DNA of 64,000 bases from an uncultured Aeromonadaceae bacterium (GTDB taxonomy: Bacteria > Pseudomonadota > Gammaproteobacteria > Enterobacterales > Aeromonadaceae): the NCBI GenBank assembly GCA_945957385.1, contig CAMFKP010000007.1, positions 1 to 64,000 of the forward strand. The letters run 5' to 3'. This document shows, piece after piece, positions 1 through 9,111 of this stretch (position 1 is its first letter; the number at the start of each line of letters is the position of its first letter). The position numbers and the translations under genes were made by a program. A model generated the notes under the pieces. It was not told the origin of the DNA. It saw only the letters and a list, made by a program, of their open reading frames with translations, and did not search any database.

Positions 1-53
1 GCACCACCTTGACATGGTGGGGGTCGGTGGTTCGAGTCCACTAGGACGCACCA
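1..53 (+). tRNA. tRNA-Val (GAC), 3' part, cut by the window start
   Basis: The first 53 bases are identical to the last 53 bases of the complete tRNA-Val gene at 71-147. They cover the end of the D arm, the anticodon arm with GAC, the variable loop, the T arm and an encoded CCA end. The 5' part lies outside the window. This is the upstream member of a tandem pair separated by 17 bases. Confidence 0.95.
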
Positions 54-70
54 AATTCTGCGTTGTCGAT

Positions 71-147
71 GCGTCCTTAGCTCAGCTGGTTAGAGCACCA
101 CCTTGACATGGTGGGGGTCGGTGGTTCGAGTCCACTAGGACGCACCA
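71..147 (+). tRNA. tRNA-Val (GAC)
   Basis: A complete 77-base cloverleaf. The acceptor arms GCGTCCT and AGGACGC pair, the anticodon stem CCACC/GGTGG holds loop TTGACAT (anticodon GAC, reading GUC and GUU valine codons), the T arm contains GGTTCGAGTCC, and CCA is encoded. It follows the partial copy by 17 bases, and both copies are followed by AATTCTG. Such repeated flanks fit a tandem duplication and one polycistronic tRNA transcript. Confidence 0.98.
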
Positions 148-200
148 AATTCTGCCTTCTCTTTGCAACGATCCCCGATCCCTATACTGTGTTTCCACCA

Positions 201-1376
201 TCAGTGCTGGTTGATTCTCAGCTCAGCGCCTTGCAGTGCTTCGACAGCAGATTGGCGTTGCTGAAACATATTACTCAACGCACTTTGCATGCTATTCCAG
301 AACAATGGCATCGCAATATGGCCAGGCATGGCCACTCCCTTGTCGATCCCCAACACCAACGCATTTTCAAATCCACTGGCAGCCTGCGGCACCGCGCACG
401 CCATTAATCCGGCATCCTTGGCGTTGCGATAAATTGCCATGCCATGCGGGCTCAGGACACTTTGTTCCAAAAATTCCCTGGCCAGCATTTTTTCCTGAGA
501 TTGGCTGTTGATGCCGGCGGCGATCACCCCAAAGAACGGTTGTGCGGCACGTCCGGACAACGCCGGAACCGCGGCTAATCGATAATGGATTCCCGCCTGA
601 TCCAGGCGTTGCCGATCCCAAGGCCCCCCCAGCATCATCGCCAGCTCGCCGCGACTGAAACGCGCCATGATCTGCTCGTAATTCATGTCGGCTGCCAGCC
701 AATGTTGTTGAATTCCCTGCTGCAGCTGACTCAGGTTCTGCAGCACCTCAGAATTGTGACTTGCCCGCAAGCGCATTGGTTTTCCCGGTTGCGCCTGTAG
801 GACGTCGGCGGCGCCCGCCGTGATGTAAGGCCAAGTGTAATAAGCAGACGTGAGATCCCAGGCAATCAATGGACGAGGTACCTGGGTATCAATAGTGGCC
901 AACTCGGTCAAATCCGCAGTTGGATGTGTCAACAGGCGCGGATTCCAGAACAACAACAAGGTTTCCAGCTGTAATGGGTACCCCATCAGACTATTGCCCT
1001 GCCTCAAGGCGCTGACGGCCTCTTCTCGACATCCGCTAAGCCCAGTACTGTTTAGCGCTACAGGCTCCAAAAGGCCGGCCTGATACCAGGCAGCAAAGCG
1101 ATCATGGGCCCATATCACGATGTCGGGTCCCTGCCCCTGCTGTGCCAGCAGTTCAAAACGGGCAACAAAGTCTGCCGGCGCCTCAATGCGCACGCGCACA
1201 CCTGTCCGTTGCTGATACTCGCGGGCGAGCTGCTGTAATTCGGTAACACCACGGGTCGTCCAGATTAACAGACTCGCTGATTCGCGTGGTTTAAACGGAT
1301 GCCAGACCAACAACAGAGTCACCAGCAGTGTCACCATCCCAAGACTCAACATGACCCTGTACTTGCCTAATCGCAT
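201..1376 (-). CDS. MalE-like periplasmic solute-binding protein (orphan)
   Basis: A 391-residue protein with a hydrophobic N-terminal segment (about residues 10-25), so exported or membrane-tethered. The mature part has the family 1 solute-binding fold: an early strand followed by a TRGVTELQQLAREYQQRTG helix, a GPDIVIWAHDR segment, and late FFGVIAAGIN and AREFLEQSV segments, as in maltose-type binding proteins. The ATG at 1376 is preferred to an in-frame GTG at 1382 because the family usually starts just before the basic residues of the signal. No permease or ATPase gene is next to it, so its transporter or receptor partner is unknown. The ligand may be a sugar, but no specificity can be read. 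It lies convergent with the tRNA-Val genes and divergent from the small membrane genes at 1555. Confidence 0.82.
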   Translation of the reverse strand: MRLGKYRVMLSLGMVTLLVTLLLVWHPFKPRESASLLIWTTRGVTELQQLAREYQQRTGVRVRIEAPADFVARFELLAQQGQGPDIVIWAHDRFAAWYQAGLLEPVALNSTGLSGCREEAVSALRQGNSLMGYPLQLETLLLFWNPRLLTHPTADLTELATIDTQVPRPLIAWDLTSAYYTWPYITAGAADVLQAQPGKPMRLRASHNSEVLQNLSQLQQGIQQHWLAADMNYEQIMARFSRGELAMMLGGPWDRQRLDQAGIHYRLAAVPALSGRAAQPFFGVIAAGINSQSQEKMLAREFLEQSVLSPHGMAIYRNAKDAGLMACAVPQAASGFENALVLGIDKGVAMPGHIAMPLFWNSMQSALSNMFQQRQSAVEALQGAELRINQH

Positions 1377-1414
1377 ACCCACCCCGGCGCCACTTCGCTG
1401 TCAAAGGTGCGGAT

Positions 1415-1465
1415 TCTGAAAACAGTTAGCCTTAAAATCCATGCTGGTTTCTGAAAAGTGTTAGC
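1415..1465. repeat. Two imperfect direct repeats in a divergent promoter region
   Basis: TCTGAAAACAGTTAGC at 1415-1430 and TCTGAAAAGTGTTAGC at 1450-1465 differ at two of 16 positions and start 35 bases apart. They lie between the solute-binding gene (leftward) and the membrane genes (rightward). They could be paired regulator sites or a local duplication. Confidence 0.5.
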
Positions 1466-1554
1466 GGCAGCGCAAATGAAATCCGTGTCTTTTCAAATAC
1501 AAAGCCAAAAGGACTAGTATGAGAACCCTTGTTTCCAGATAGGTGGGCACAGGC

Positions 1555-1812
1555 ATGGTATTGCGACGCCGGACGTTGTTTGTAAGTTATCTCGTATTGG
1601 GGGCATTGACGCGTCTGATCGCCGTGTTGTGGCGTCTGTCGGTTGGCTGCCCTGCCCAGGGTGAGTGTTATCTTCCTGGTTGGGAGGATTATTACTGGCT
1701 CGATCTGTTGTTTGCCGCCTGGGTGTTGGGCTCACCGTTGGCCATCGTCTGGATATGGCGTCACAAGTCCGTAGCCACTAACGTCAAACGGCCCCATGAT
1801 GCCGGCCGTTAA
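1555..1812 (+). CDS. Small two-helix membrane protein, unknown
   Basis: An 85-residue protein that I do not recognise. It begins with a basic MVLRRR stretch, then a hydrophobic helix (about residues 6-25), a short loop with two cysteines and acidic/aromatic residues (CPAQGECYLPGWEDYYW), and a second helix (about 50-70). This suggests an inner-membrane protein with a small periplasmic loop. ATG 1555 is chosen because AGGTGG at 1541-1546 is a well-spaced ribosome site. The GTG at 1543 lies inside that site. The end overlaps the start of the next gene by 17 bases, which points to translational coupling. Confidence 0.6.
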   Translation: MVLRRRTLFVSYLVLGALTRLIAVLWRLSVGCPAQGECYLPGWEDYYWLDLLFAAWVLGSPLAIVWIWRHKSVATNVKRPHDAGR

Positions 1813-2317
1813 GAAACAGGTTGCGCTCTTTCGGGGGCTGCTGCAGACCTTGTTGGTCGTGCTGCTGTGCGTGTTGCTGGCCCCCTGGTTATTGACCCAC
1901 CAGGACTATCGTACCGGCCATACCGCGATTGCCCCCCACTTTCCTATCGCCATCCAGAGCCCACAAGGCGTGCGCGTTATTACCTGGCAAACGTACCAGC
2001 AAACACCAGATCGTTACCGTCAATCATTGCTCACCCAGGGCAGCCCGCACACTTGGCCGCTGGAGAGCGGCAACGCCGTGCGTCTTGAACCGCAGCCGGA
2101 TGGCAGCATGGCATTGACGTATTACACCGACCACTATGTGTTCTGGGCTAGTTATCTGATTGATAAAGGAAAAGTGTACCCTCTCACACTGCGTTATAGC
2201 GGGGCATTTATTATTTTTCCCCTCCTGTTACTCGCCGTGCTAGGCATAGTGGTGTGGCGCATCGCCATGAAAGGGTTACGGATAATACGCGCTCGGCATC
2301 AGCACACATCACACTGA
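1796..2317 (+). CDS. Two-helix membrane protein with periplasmic domain, unknown
   Basis: A 173-residue protein that I do not recognise. It has a hydrophobic N-terminal helix (about residues 14-33), a region of about 100 residues with tryptophan and tyrosine that is probably periplasmic, a second helix (about 140-160) and a basic tail. The layout resembles small inner-membrane proteins with one periplasmic domain. It overlaps the gene at 1555, so the two are probably one operon. Two ATGs in a row (1796 and 1799) leave the exact start open. It is convergent with the diguanylate cyclase at 2352. Confidence 0.65.
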   Translation: MMPAVKKQVALFRGLLQTLLVVLLCVLLAPWLLTHQDYRTGHTAIAPHFPIAIQSPQGVRVITWQTYQQTPDRYRQSLLTQGSPHTWPLESGNAVRLEPQPDGSMALTYYTDHYVFWASYLIDKGKVYPLTLRYSGAFIIFPLLLLAVLGIVVWRIAMKGLRIIRARHQHTSH

Positions 2318-2351
2318 GGCGGTATCGTCCAGCTTACGCCAGACGATACGG

Positions 2352-4616
2352 CTAGTTGATGGCATAGCCGCCACAATCGCTGCTCTTGGCGCGATACATT
2401 GCCGCATCGGCACGCGCCAGCAACGCCGCTGCCGGAATGGCTTCGCCGGCCAGGCATAGCGCCACCCCGATACTGGCACCTAACGTCACCGGTGTACCGT
2501 CAATCTGATGCACTTGCGCCAGGGCATCCAGCAAACGCCGGCAGCCCTCCTCCGCATCCGCCAGCGGATTTTGCAACTCATCGAGAATGATGGTGAACTC
2601 GTCGCCAGCCAATCTGGCGACCGTATCGGTCGGGCGCACGACTTTACTGATCTCACTGGCAAAGCGTTGCAGCACCTTGTCGCCAAACTCATGGCCATGG
2701 GAATCATTAATCAGCTTGAAGCCGTTCAGATCAAGAAACAGCAACGCCATCCCTCGCCGTCCTTGTGTCGCTCGTCCTGTCGCCTGCTCTAATGCGGTCA
2801 GAAACGCGCGCCGGTTTGGCAGCCCAGTCAAAGCATCGTGGGTCACATCGTATTCCAGCCGTTGCTGCAAGTGTTTTAACTCACTGATATCCAATGCCAG
2901 CAAATAAAATCCTTCGCCGCTGGCCATGGGCAACAGGATCAGATGAACATCCAGTACACCCTGACGCGTCTGCAACTGAGCATCAAATTCCGTACGCTCG
3001 CCTTGCAGCACCTTCAAGATCAACGGCTCTGCAATGGCATAGATCTCGCTACCGAGGACATCGCGCAACGTCATGTCGCGCAGACGGGTTTCGTCCAGGC
3101 CAAACCAATCGGCATAGGCACGATTGGCAAACACATGCCGTTCGTCATGACCTATCTGACTGATCAGCGCCGGCATATTGTTGGTGATGGCACGCAAACG
3201 GGATTCACTGTCGCGGATCCGCGCCTCATCACGCTGCCGCTCGCTGATATCATGCAAGAAAGCAATGCAATAACGACACCCTTCCAGCCGATGATCCGCC
3301 ACCGTCACCTCAACCGGAAACAGCCGGCCGTCGCGGTGGCGCGCCCACGCCTCGGTTCTGCGTGTTTGATGCAGCAACGCCGCGTCGAGCAGCACATCAC
3401 GCACATCCTCGCCGTCACCGATCTGCGCCGGCGCCAATAACACCCGTAACGACTGGCCAATCGCCTCGTTGGCTTGCCAGCCAAACAGCTCGTTCGCCGC
3501 GTGATTCCACGCCGTGATATGCCCCATCTCATCCAGCTCGATGAAGGCGTCATGGGTATTCTCCAGCGTGCTCTGAAACCGATCTTTCTCCGCGCTGACG
3601 CGCGCCTGCGCCGCGATGCGCTGATCTATCTCCCGATTCAGTTGATCCACCGCCACGGCCAACTCGCGGGTGCGCTCTTCAACCTTCAGTTCCAGTTGCT
3701 GCTGTAATTGACGTAATGCCAGCTCGGCTTGTTTACGCTCATCAATGTCGGTCACCACCGAGATAAAATGCCGCGGCGACCCATCGGCATTACGTAACAA
3801 GGTCACCGATAACATGACCCAGAACGGAACGCCCGTATCACGCAGATAACGCTTCTCCAGCGCGTAAGTGTTGAGATTGCCGGCCAGCAACGCCGCCACG
3901 TGATCTTCATCGGTGGGCAGATCCTCAGGGTGGGTGATCGACTGAAAATTGCCGGCCAGTAGCTGCGTCTCACTGTATCCGGTCATCCGGCACAGCGCTG
4001 GGTTCACCTTTAACCAGCGACCATCCAGCGCCACATGCGCCATGCCGACCGATGCATGCCGAAACGTCTGTTCAAACAGCGCTTCGCTCAATTGCAGATC
4101 GGATTCGGTATTGCGCAACTGCTCACGCCGTTCCAGATCATGCATGAACTCCTCGACCAGACGGGCAAAATCCTGCAATTCGCCACGCTGTACTGCCGTC
4201 AACGTGCGCGGATTATGATCGATCAGACACAGAGCACCGAGCACTTGTCCCTGCAAGGAGCGCAGCGGATAACCGGCATAAAACACGATGCCCGGTGCGC
4301 CGGTGACCAGCGGGTTATCGGCAAAGCGGGGATCCAGACGCGCATCGGAGACGATCAACGGATTGCGTTCATAGACCACATGACCACAAAACGAGACGCT
4401 GCGTGGGGTCTGCCGGGTCTCGAGGCCGTAATGCGCCCAGAACCACTGCCTGTCTCGATCCACCAAAGAGACCAACGCAATGGGCACATCAAATACCCGC
4501 GCCGCCAGCCCGCTAATCCGTTCCAGCTGCTCGGCCGGGGGCGTATCCAACACTCGTAAGGCACCCAGTACTGCCAGTCGCTGCATTTCATCGTGCGGAA
4601 TAGCCGGTTCCAACAT
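2352..4616 (-). CDS. Diguanylate cyclase with GAF, PAS repeats and GGDEF domain
   Basis: A 754-residue sensor that makes c-di-GMP. In order: a GAF domain (about 10-165) opening with the LGALRVLDTPPAEQLERI pattern of GAF-linked cyclases, a PAS/PAC pair ending in SVVTDIDERKQAE, a coiled coil (about 300-345), two more PAS domains ending in FLHDISERQR and LALDISELKH, and a C-terminal GGDEF domain. The active-site motif is AGDEF (near residue 670), a common functional variant. RPTD lies five residues before it and fits an RxxD product-inhibition site. No transmembrane helix is evident, so it is probably cytosolic. The ATG at 4616 is chosen because AGGAG lies 8 bases upstream; the longer in-frame start at 4658 has no comparable signal. 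Confidence 0.93.
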   Translation of the reverse strand: MLEPAIPHDEMQRLAVLGALRVLDTPPAEQLERISGLAARVFDVPIALVSLVDRDRQWFWAHYGLETRQTPRSVSFCGHVVYERNPLIVSDARLDPRFADNPLVTGAPGIVFYAGYPLRSLQGQVLGALCLIDHNPRTLTAVQRGELQDFARLVEEFMHDLERREQLRNTESDLQLSEALFEQTFRHASVGMAHVALDGRWLKVNPALCRMTGYSETQLLAGNFQSITHPEDLPTDEDHVAALLAGNLNTYALEKRYLRDTGVPFWVMLSVTLLRNADGSPRHFISVVTDIDERKQAELALRQLQQQLELKVEERTRELAVAVDQLNREIDQRIAAQARVSAEKDRFQSTLENTHDAFIELDEMGHITAWNHAANELFGWQANEAIGQSLRVLLAPAQIGDGEDVRDVLLDAALLHQTRRTEAWARHRDGRLFPVEVTVADHRLEGCRYCIAFLHDISERQRDEARIRDSESRLRAITNNMPALISQIGHDERHVFANRAYADWFGLDETRLRDMTLRDVLGSEIYAIAEPLILKVLQGERTEFDAQLQTRQGVLDVHLILLPMASGEGFYLLALDISELKHLQQRLEYDVTHDALTGLPNRRAFLTALEQATGRATQGRRGMALLFLDLNGFKLINDSHGHEFGDKVLQRFASEISKVVRPTDTVARLAGDEFTIILDELQNPLADAEEGCRRLLDALAQVHQIDGTPVTLGASIGVALCLAGEAIPAAALLARADAAMYRAKSSDCGGYAIN

Positions 4617-4956
4617 CCTGTCACTCCTGATTACACGCCCCTGTTCCGAATGGGGCACAACGACATCGATTGTGTCGAAGCCATGCCCGCCTGGTCAAAC
4701 TCGCAGTGTGTGATTTGACGGGAGGGGTCACAGAGTGTTTGCCACCTCACTGGATTGCAGGCTACTGAAACAAGATGTCACTGCCATTACGCACCACTTG
4801 CTTCAGGCATCGGTAACCAGAGGCGGCTTTCTTCGCTGGCACTCTGTGCTAGCTTAATGCGTCCGCGACGCAAACAACGCCTTGCGCGGATCCACACCGC
4901 CCCGAGCGCAACCTGTGCCAGGGGCATATACGCCCCCTACTGTGCGAGGTAGCCCG
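4617..4956. other. Divergent spacer between cyclase and HAD genes
   Basis: About 340 bases between two divergent genes. It must carry both promoters, but I see no convincing hairpin, operator or short gene in it. The short open frames here lack ribosome sites and recognisable products. Confidence 0.5.
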
Positions 4957-5617
4957 ATGGCACTGGCCCTGTTTGATCTCGATGACACCCTGCTCGATGG
5001 CGATAGCGCCAGCCTGTGGTTTGAGTACATGGTGGCCCATAAATTGGCGCCCGCGAACATGCTGACCAAGGAAGAAGCCATGATGGCGCAGTACTACCGG
5101 GGAGAATTAGCCATGGAGGCGTACATGGACTTCACGTTGCAGCCCCTGCGTGGCAAGCCGGTCGCCCAGATCCAGCAGCACTGTCATCGTTTCGCCGACG
5201 AGGTGGCGGCGCCGCGCCTGTTTGCCGAGGGGTTGGCCCAATTGGCCTGGCATCGTGACCAGGGCGACGAGATTGTGCTCATCTCCGCCAGCGGTGAGCA
5301 CATAGTGCAGCCGATTGCAGATCCCGTCCAGTCATGTGCTGGCCATCGAGCTGGAGCAACAGCAAGGCTGTTATACCGGCCGCACCCAGGGTGTGTTGAG
5401 CTTTCGTGACGGCAAGGTGACGCGGCTGCGCCAGTGGCAACAACAGCACCCGGACGCGGCAGACGCCCACTACGGTTACAGCGACTCGATCAACGACATG
5501 CCGCTGCTGCAACACGTTGCCAGGCCCCATGCCGTCAATCCCGCGGCCCGCCTGTTGCTGGAAGCACGGCGGCGCCAATGGCCGGTGCTGCGTTGGAAAA
5601 CGCGACACACGGCCTAA
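4957..5617 (+). pseudogene. HAD-IB family phosphatase, frameshifted
   Basis: The first frame starts at ATG 4957 (GAGGT upstream) and carries HAD motif I, LFDLDDTLLDGD, and motif II, VLISASGEH. It then loses the family pattern near 5320. The following frame, from about 5320 to TAA 5615-5617, continues the family sequence with HVLAIELE and motif IV, YGYSDSINDMPLL. Between the conserved PIA and HVLAIE segments there are 13 bases where relatives would have about 18, so a loss of about 5 bases explains the shift. As read, the first frame ends at 5409 without motif IV and should be inactive. The ancestral enzyme was a SerB/YfhB-like phosphomonoesterase with an unknown substrate. A sequencing error is possible. 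Confidence 0.85.
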
Positions 5618-5659
5618 CACACGGCACACCGCTGACTGGCGACCTTGCAAGAGCTTCAT

Positions 5660-6580
5660 TTACTCCATTGCCGGGACATCTGCCACCTGCAGGCGGTAGT
5701 TCAATGCCAGCGTGATGAAGGCGCGCAGGTAATCGAGATCGACATCGGCTTCGCGGTAGCCGAGAAATATCTGCTTGGGGATCCCCTCCGGGCCGAGCTT
5801 GACCGGGTAAACCGCAAAGTTGGCCCCCTGTTCATCCACCAGCCAGCGTGGCAGGGCCGCCACGCCGCGGCCGCTGGCGACCATCTGCAGCATGATGTCG
5901 GTGGTCTCGATCACCTTTTGACTGCGCGGCTGGATGCCGGCCGGGATCAGGAAGCGGGTGAAAATATCCAGCCGCTCGCTGGGGACCGGATAGGTAATCA
6001 GCGTCTCGCGTTGCAGATCTGGGGGCAACGCATACTCCTGCTGCCGCAGCGGATGATCGGCGCCGACCACCAGCACCTGCTCATAGTCAAAGACCGGTTC
6101 GAAGATCAGCCCCGGTTTGTGCAACGGATCCGGGGTCACCAGCATGTCGATTTCATAGCCAAACAGCGCACCGATGCCGCCAAACTGGAACTTCTGGCGC
6201 ACATCCACCTCGACGCCGGGCCACTGCGCCAGATAAGGCGAGACGATCTTCAGCAGCCACTGGTAACAGGGGTGGCACTCCATGCCAATGCGCAGCGTGC
6301 CGCGCTCTCCACGGGCAAACTGCTGCAGTTTCTCTTCGGCATAGATCAACTGTGGCTCCAGGCGGTTGGCCACGGCCAGCAGGTACTCACCGGCCTGGGT
6401 TGGCCGCAGGCTGCGCCCTTCGCGATGCCAGATCGCCACCCCCAGCTGGGCCTCGAGTTTGCGCATGGTATGGCTCAGTGCCGATTGCGTCAGGTGCAGT
6501 GCCTCAGCGGCCGCGGTCAATGACCCCTGCTGCTCCACCGCGCGCATTATGCTCAGGTGACTACGTTCGAGAATCGCCAT
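5660..6580 (-). CDS. metR: LysR-type activator of methionine genes MetR
   Basis: A 306-residue LysR-family regulator. The N-terminal winged helix-turn-helix contains SLTAAAEALHLTQSALSHTMRKLE, followed by a periplasmic-binding-like effector domain that in MetR senses homocysteine. The segment GTLRIGMECHPCYQWLLKI is typical of MetR. It is divergent from metE, which it activates in known enterobacteria and vibrios, and matches to its binding site lie between the two genes. In the family, homocysteine stimulates activation of metE and MetR represses its own gene. Start and length agree with the family. Confidence 0.96.
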   Translation of the reverse strand: MAILERSHLSIMRAVEQQGSLTAAAEALHLTQSALSHTMRKLEAQLGVAIWHREGRSLRPTQAGEYLLAVANRLEPQLIYAEEKLQQFARGERGTLRIGMECHPCYQWLLKIVSPYLAQWPGVEVDVRQKFQFGGIGALFGYEIDMLVTPDPLHKPGLIFEPVFDYEQVLVVGADHPLRQQEYALPPDLQRETLITYPVPSERLDIFTRFLIPAGIQPRSQKVIETTDIMLQMVASGRGVAALPRWLVDEQGANFAVYPVKLGPEGIPKQIFLGYREADVDLDYLRAFITLALNYRLQVADVPAME

Positions 6581-6596
6581 CCGCCCTCCTTATGTG

Positions 6597-6630
6597 TGAA
6601 ATAAATTCATCGATTGATGAAATCATATCA
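6597..6630. promoter_or_regulatory. Two MetR boxes between metR and metE
   Basis: TGAAATAAATTCA at 6597-6609 is a perfect match to the MetR consensus TGAA-N5-TTCA. TGAAATCATATCA at 6618-6630 matches all but one base. Their starts are 21 bases apart, about two helical turns, as expected for cooperative LysR-type binding between a divergent regulator and target. No clear MetJ array was seen. Confidence 0.8.
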
Positions 6631-6719
6631 TTTTTTTTCATGCATGCCGTTGCCTAGCATGAGCCATCACCCCACGTATCCGGCCGCAACGACGGCGGCC
6701 ATTCGACAAGGAGTTCAGC

Positions 6720-9059
6720 ATGGCCATTACACATAATCTCGGCTTTCCGCGCATCGGTGCGCAGCGTGAATTGAAATTTGCCCTCGAACGTTACTGGCGC
6801 GGCGAGTGCAGCCGCGATGAGCTACAGGCCGTCGGCAGCACGTTACGGCAGCGCCACTGGCAACAGCAGGCCGATCTGGATTGGCTGCCGGTGGGTGACT
6901 TCTCGTTTTACGATCAGGTGCTCGACATGAGTTTTACCCTCGGCCACCTGCCGCAGCGGGTGCAAGGCTATCAGGGCGATGTGCTGGATAACTATTTCCG
7001 CGTCGCCCGTGGTCGCTCCGTGCACACCGATGACGCGGTGCAGCACGGCGAACAGGCCGGCGCGCACTGTGCAGGCTGCCACGGTGTCGCCGCCGGTGAG
7101 ATGACCAAATGGTTCGATACCAACTACCACTACATAGTGCCGGAGTTCACCGCCGACAGCCGGTTTAAGCTCGATGCCAGCCGGCTGCTCACGCAGATTG
7201 CCGAGGCGCGGCAGGTCAATGGCGGTCGCCTGAGCGCGCAGATCAAGCCGGTGATCATAGGCCCGCTGACCTATCTGGCCATCGGCAAGGCCAAGGATGG
7301 CAGTGACAAACTGGCGTTGCTGCCGCAGCTGGTGAACGTCTATGCCGAACTGCTCGCCGCGCTGGCCGCAGCGGGGATTGATTGGGTGCAGATGGATGAG
7401 CCGATCCTGGTGACCGATCTGGATGAGCGCTGGCAGCAGGGATTTGAGCAGGCTTACCAGCAACTGGCCGACAGCCGCGTCCGCTTGCTGCTGACCACCT
7501 ACTTCGGCCCCTTGCAGGAGAACCTGCCACTGCTGGCCCGCTTGCCGGTGGCCGGCGTACATCTGGATGCGGTCAATGCCCGTGACGAGATCGCGCCGCT
7601 GCTGGCGCAATTGCCCGCCGATCGCGTGTTGTCGCTCGGGGTGATCAATGGCCGTAACATCTGGAAGAGCGATCTGTGTGCCCTGCTTGAGTGGCTGACA
7701 CCACTGGCGGCACAACTGGGCGATCGCCTCTGGCTGGCCCCCAGCTGCTCGCTGCTGCATGTGCCGGTGGATCTGGAGAGCGAACAGCAACTGGATCGCG
7801 AGATCCGCAACTGGCTGGCGTTCGCCCGGCAAAAACTCGACGAGCTGACGCTGCTGGCCCGCGCCTTGAATGACGGCCGCGCCAGCGTGGCCGAAGCGCT
7901 GACCGCCAACGCGGCCGCACTGGCCAGCCGACGCCAGTCGACACGGGTACACAAACCGGCAGTCCAGGCGGAGCTCGCCACCTTGAGCCCGGCGCTGGGG
8001 CAACGCCAGAGCCCTTACGCGGTGCGCGCCGCCAAGCAGGCACTGCGTCTGGATCTGCCGCTTTATCCGACGACCACCATCGGCTCATTCCCGCAGACGG
8101 CGCAGATCCGCGCCGCCCGCAACGACTACCGCGCCGGACGCCTGGATGCCGCCGGCTATCAGGCCGCGATGCAGGCCGAAATTGCCCGCTCGGTACGGGA
8201 GCAGGAAGCACTGGGACTGGATGTGCTGGTGCATGGTGAAGCCGAACGTAACGACATGGTGGAGTACTTTGGCGAGCAGCTCGACGGCTACGTGTTCAGT
8301 CAATTCGGCTGGGTGCAATCCTATGGCTCACGCTGCGTCAAACCGCCGATCCTGTTTGGTGATATCCAGCGCCCCCAACCGATGACGGTCGCGTGGACCC
8401 GCTATGCCCAGTCACTGACCAACAAACCGATGAAGGGCATGCTGACCGGTCCGGTCACGATCCTGAACTGGTCGTTCGTGCGCGACGATCAACCCCGCGC
8501 CGTCTCCTGCCAGCAACTGGCGCTGGCCATTCGCCAGGAGGTGCAGGATCTGGAACGCGCCGGTGTCAGCATCATCCAGATCGACGAGGCGGCGCTCAGA
8601 GAAGGCTTGCCACTGCGTCGCGCCCAGTGGGACCAGTATCTGGCCTGGGCCATCGACTGTTACCGTATCAGCGCCAATGGCGTCGATGACGAAACCCAGA
8701 TCCACACCCACATGTGCTATTCGGAGTTCAACGACATCATCGCCGCGATCGCCCAGATGGATGCCGATGTGATCACCATCGAGACCTCGCGTTCGGACAT
8801 GGAGTTGCTGGATGCGTTCGATGACTTCAACTATCCCAACGAGATCGGCCCCGGTGTGTATGACATCCACTCACCGAACATCCCGACCGAGGCCCACATG
8901 GTGCAGTTGATGCAAAAGGCCGCCGAACGGATCCCGCCACAACGGCTGTGGGTCAACCCGGACTGCGGCCTGAAAACCCGGCAATGGGCCGAGGTGCTGC
9001 CAGCGCTGCGAAACATGGTGGCGGCCGCCAGAACGCTGCGCGCCAGCACCGCAGCATGA
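6720..9059 (+). CDS. metE: Cobalamin-independent methionine synthase MetE
   Basis: A 779-residue enzyme that moves the methyl group of 5-methyltetrahydropteroyl-triglutamate to homocysteine, the last step of methionine synthesis. The N-terminal barrel contains [13 protein letters not shown] and [17 protein letters not shown]. The C-terminal catalytic barrel has [10 protein letters not shown]. The zinc ligands can be placed at H664 and C666 (HTHMCYS), E688 (TIETSRSD) and C749 (NPDCGLK). About 20 residues after the ARGR segment (near residues 101-122) are rich in His and Cys; this loop is variable in the family. AAGGAG precedes the ATG. It is controlled by the MetR boxes upstream and ends before a hairpin shared with the convergent chemoreceptor gene. 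Confidence 0.98.
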   Translation: MAITHNLGFPRIGAQRELKFALERYWRGECSRDELQAVGSTLRQRHWQQQADLDWLPVGDFSFYDQVLDMSFTLGHLPQRVQGYQGDVLDNYFRVARGRSVHTDDAVQHGEQAGAHCAGCHGVAAGEMTKWFDTNYHYIVPEFTADSRFKLDASRLLTQIAEARQVNGGRLSAQIKPVIIGPLTYLAIGKAKDGSDKLALLPQLVNVYAELLAALAAAGIDWVQMDEPILVTDLDERWQQGFEQAYQQLADSRVRLLLTTYFGPLQENLPLLARLPVAGVHLDAVNARDEIAPLLAQLPADRVLSLGVINGRNIWKSDLCALLEWLTPLAAQLGDRLWLAPSCSLLHVPVDLESEQQLDREIRNWLAFARQKLDELTLLARALNDGRASVAEALTANAAALASRRQSTRVHKPAVQAELATLSPALGQRQSPYAVRAAKQALRLDLPLYPTTTIGSFPQTAQIRAARNDYRAGRLDAAGYQAAMQAEIARSVREQEALGLDVLVHGEAERNDMVEYFGEQLDGYVFSQFGWVQSYGSRCVKPPILFGDIQRPQPMTVAWTRYAQSLTNKPMKGMLTGPVTILNWSFVRDDQPRAVSCQQLALAIRQEVQDLERAGVSIIQIDEAALREGLPLRRAQWDQYLAWAIDCYRISANGVDDETQIHTHMCYSEFNDIIAAIAQMDADVITIETSRSDMELLDAFDDFNYPNEIGPGVYDIHSPNIPTEAHMVQLMQKAAERIPPQRLWVNPDCGLKTRQWAEVLPALRNMVAAARTLRASTAA

Positions 9060-9081
9060 AATGACAATGACAGTGACGATG

Positions 9082-9104
9082 AACGGGCCTGCGGGCCCGT
9101 TCTG
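9082..9104. terminator. Hairpin between convergent metE and chemoreceptor genes
   Basis: AACGGGCC and GGCCCGTT form an 8-bp GC-rich stem with a very short loop (9082-9101), then TCT. It can act on either strand, but there is no long T run. Confidence 0.65.
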
Positions 9105-9111
9105 TGGTGGC

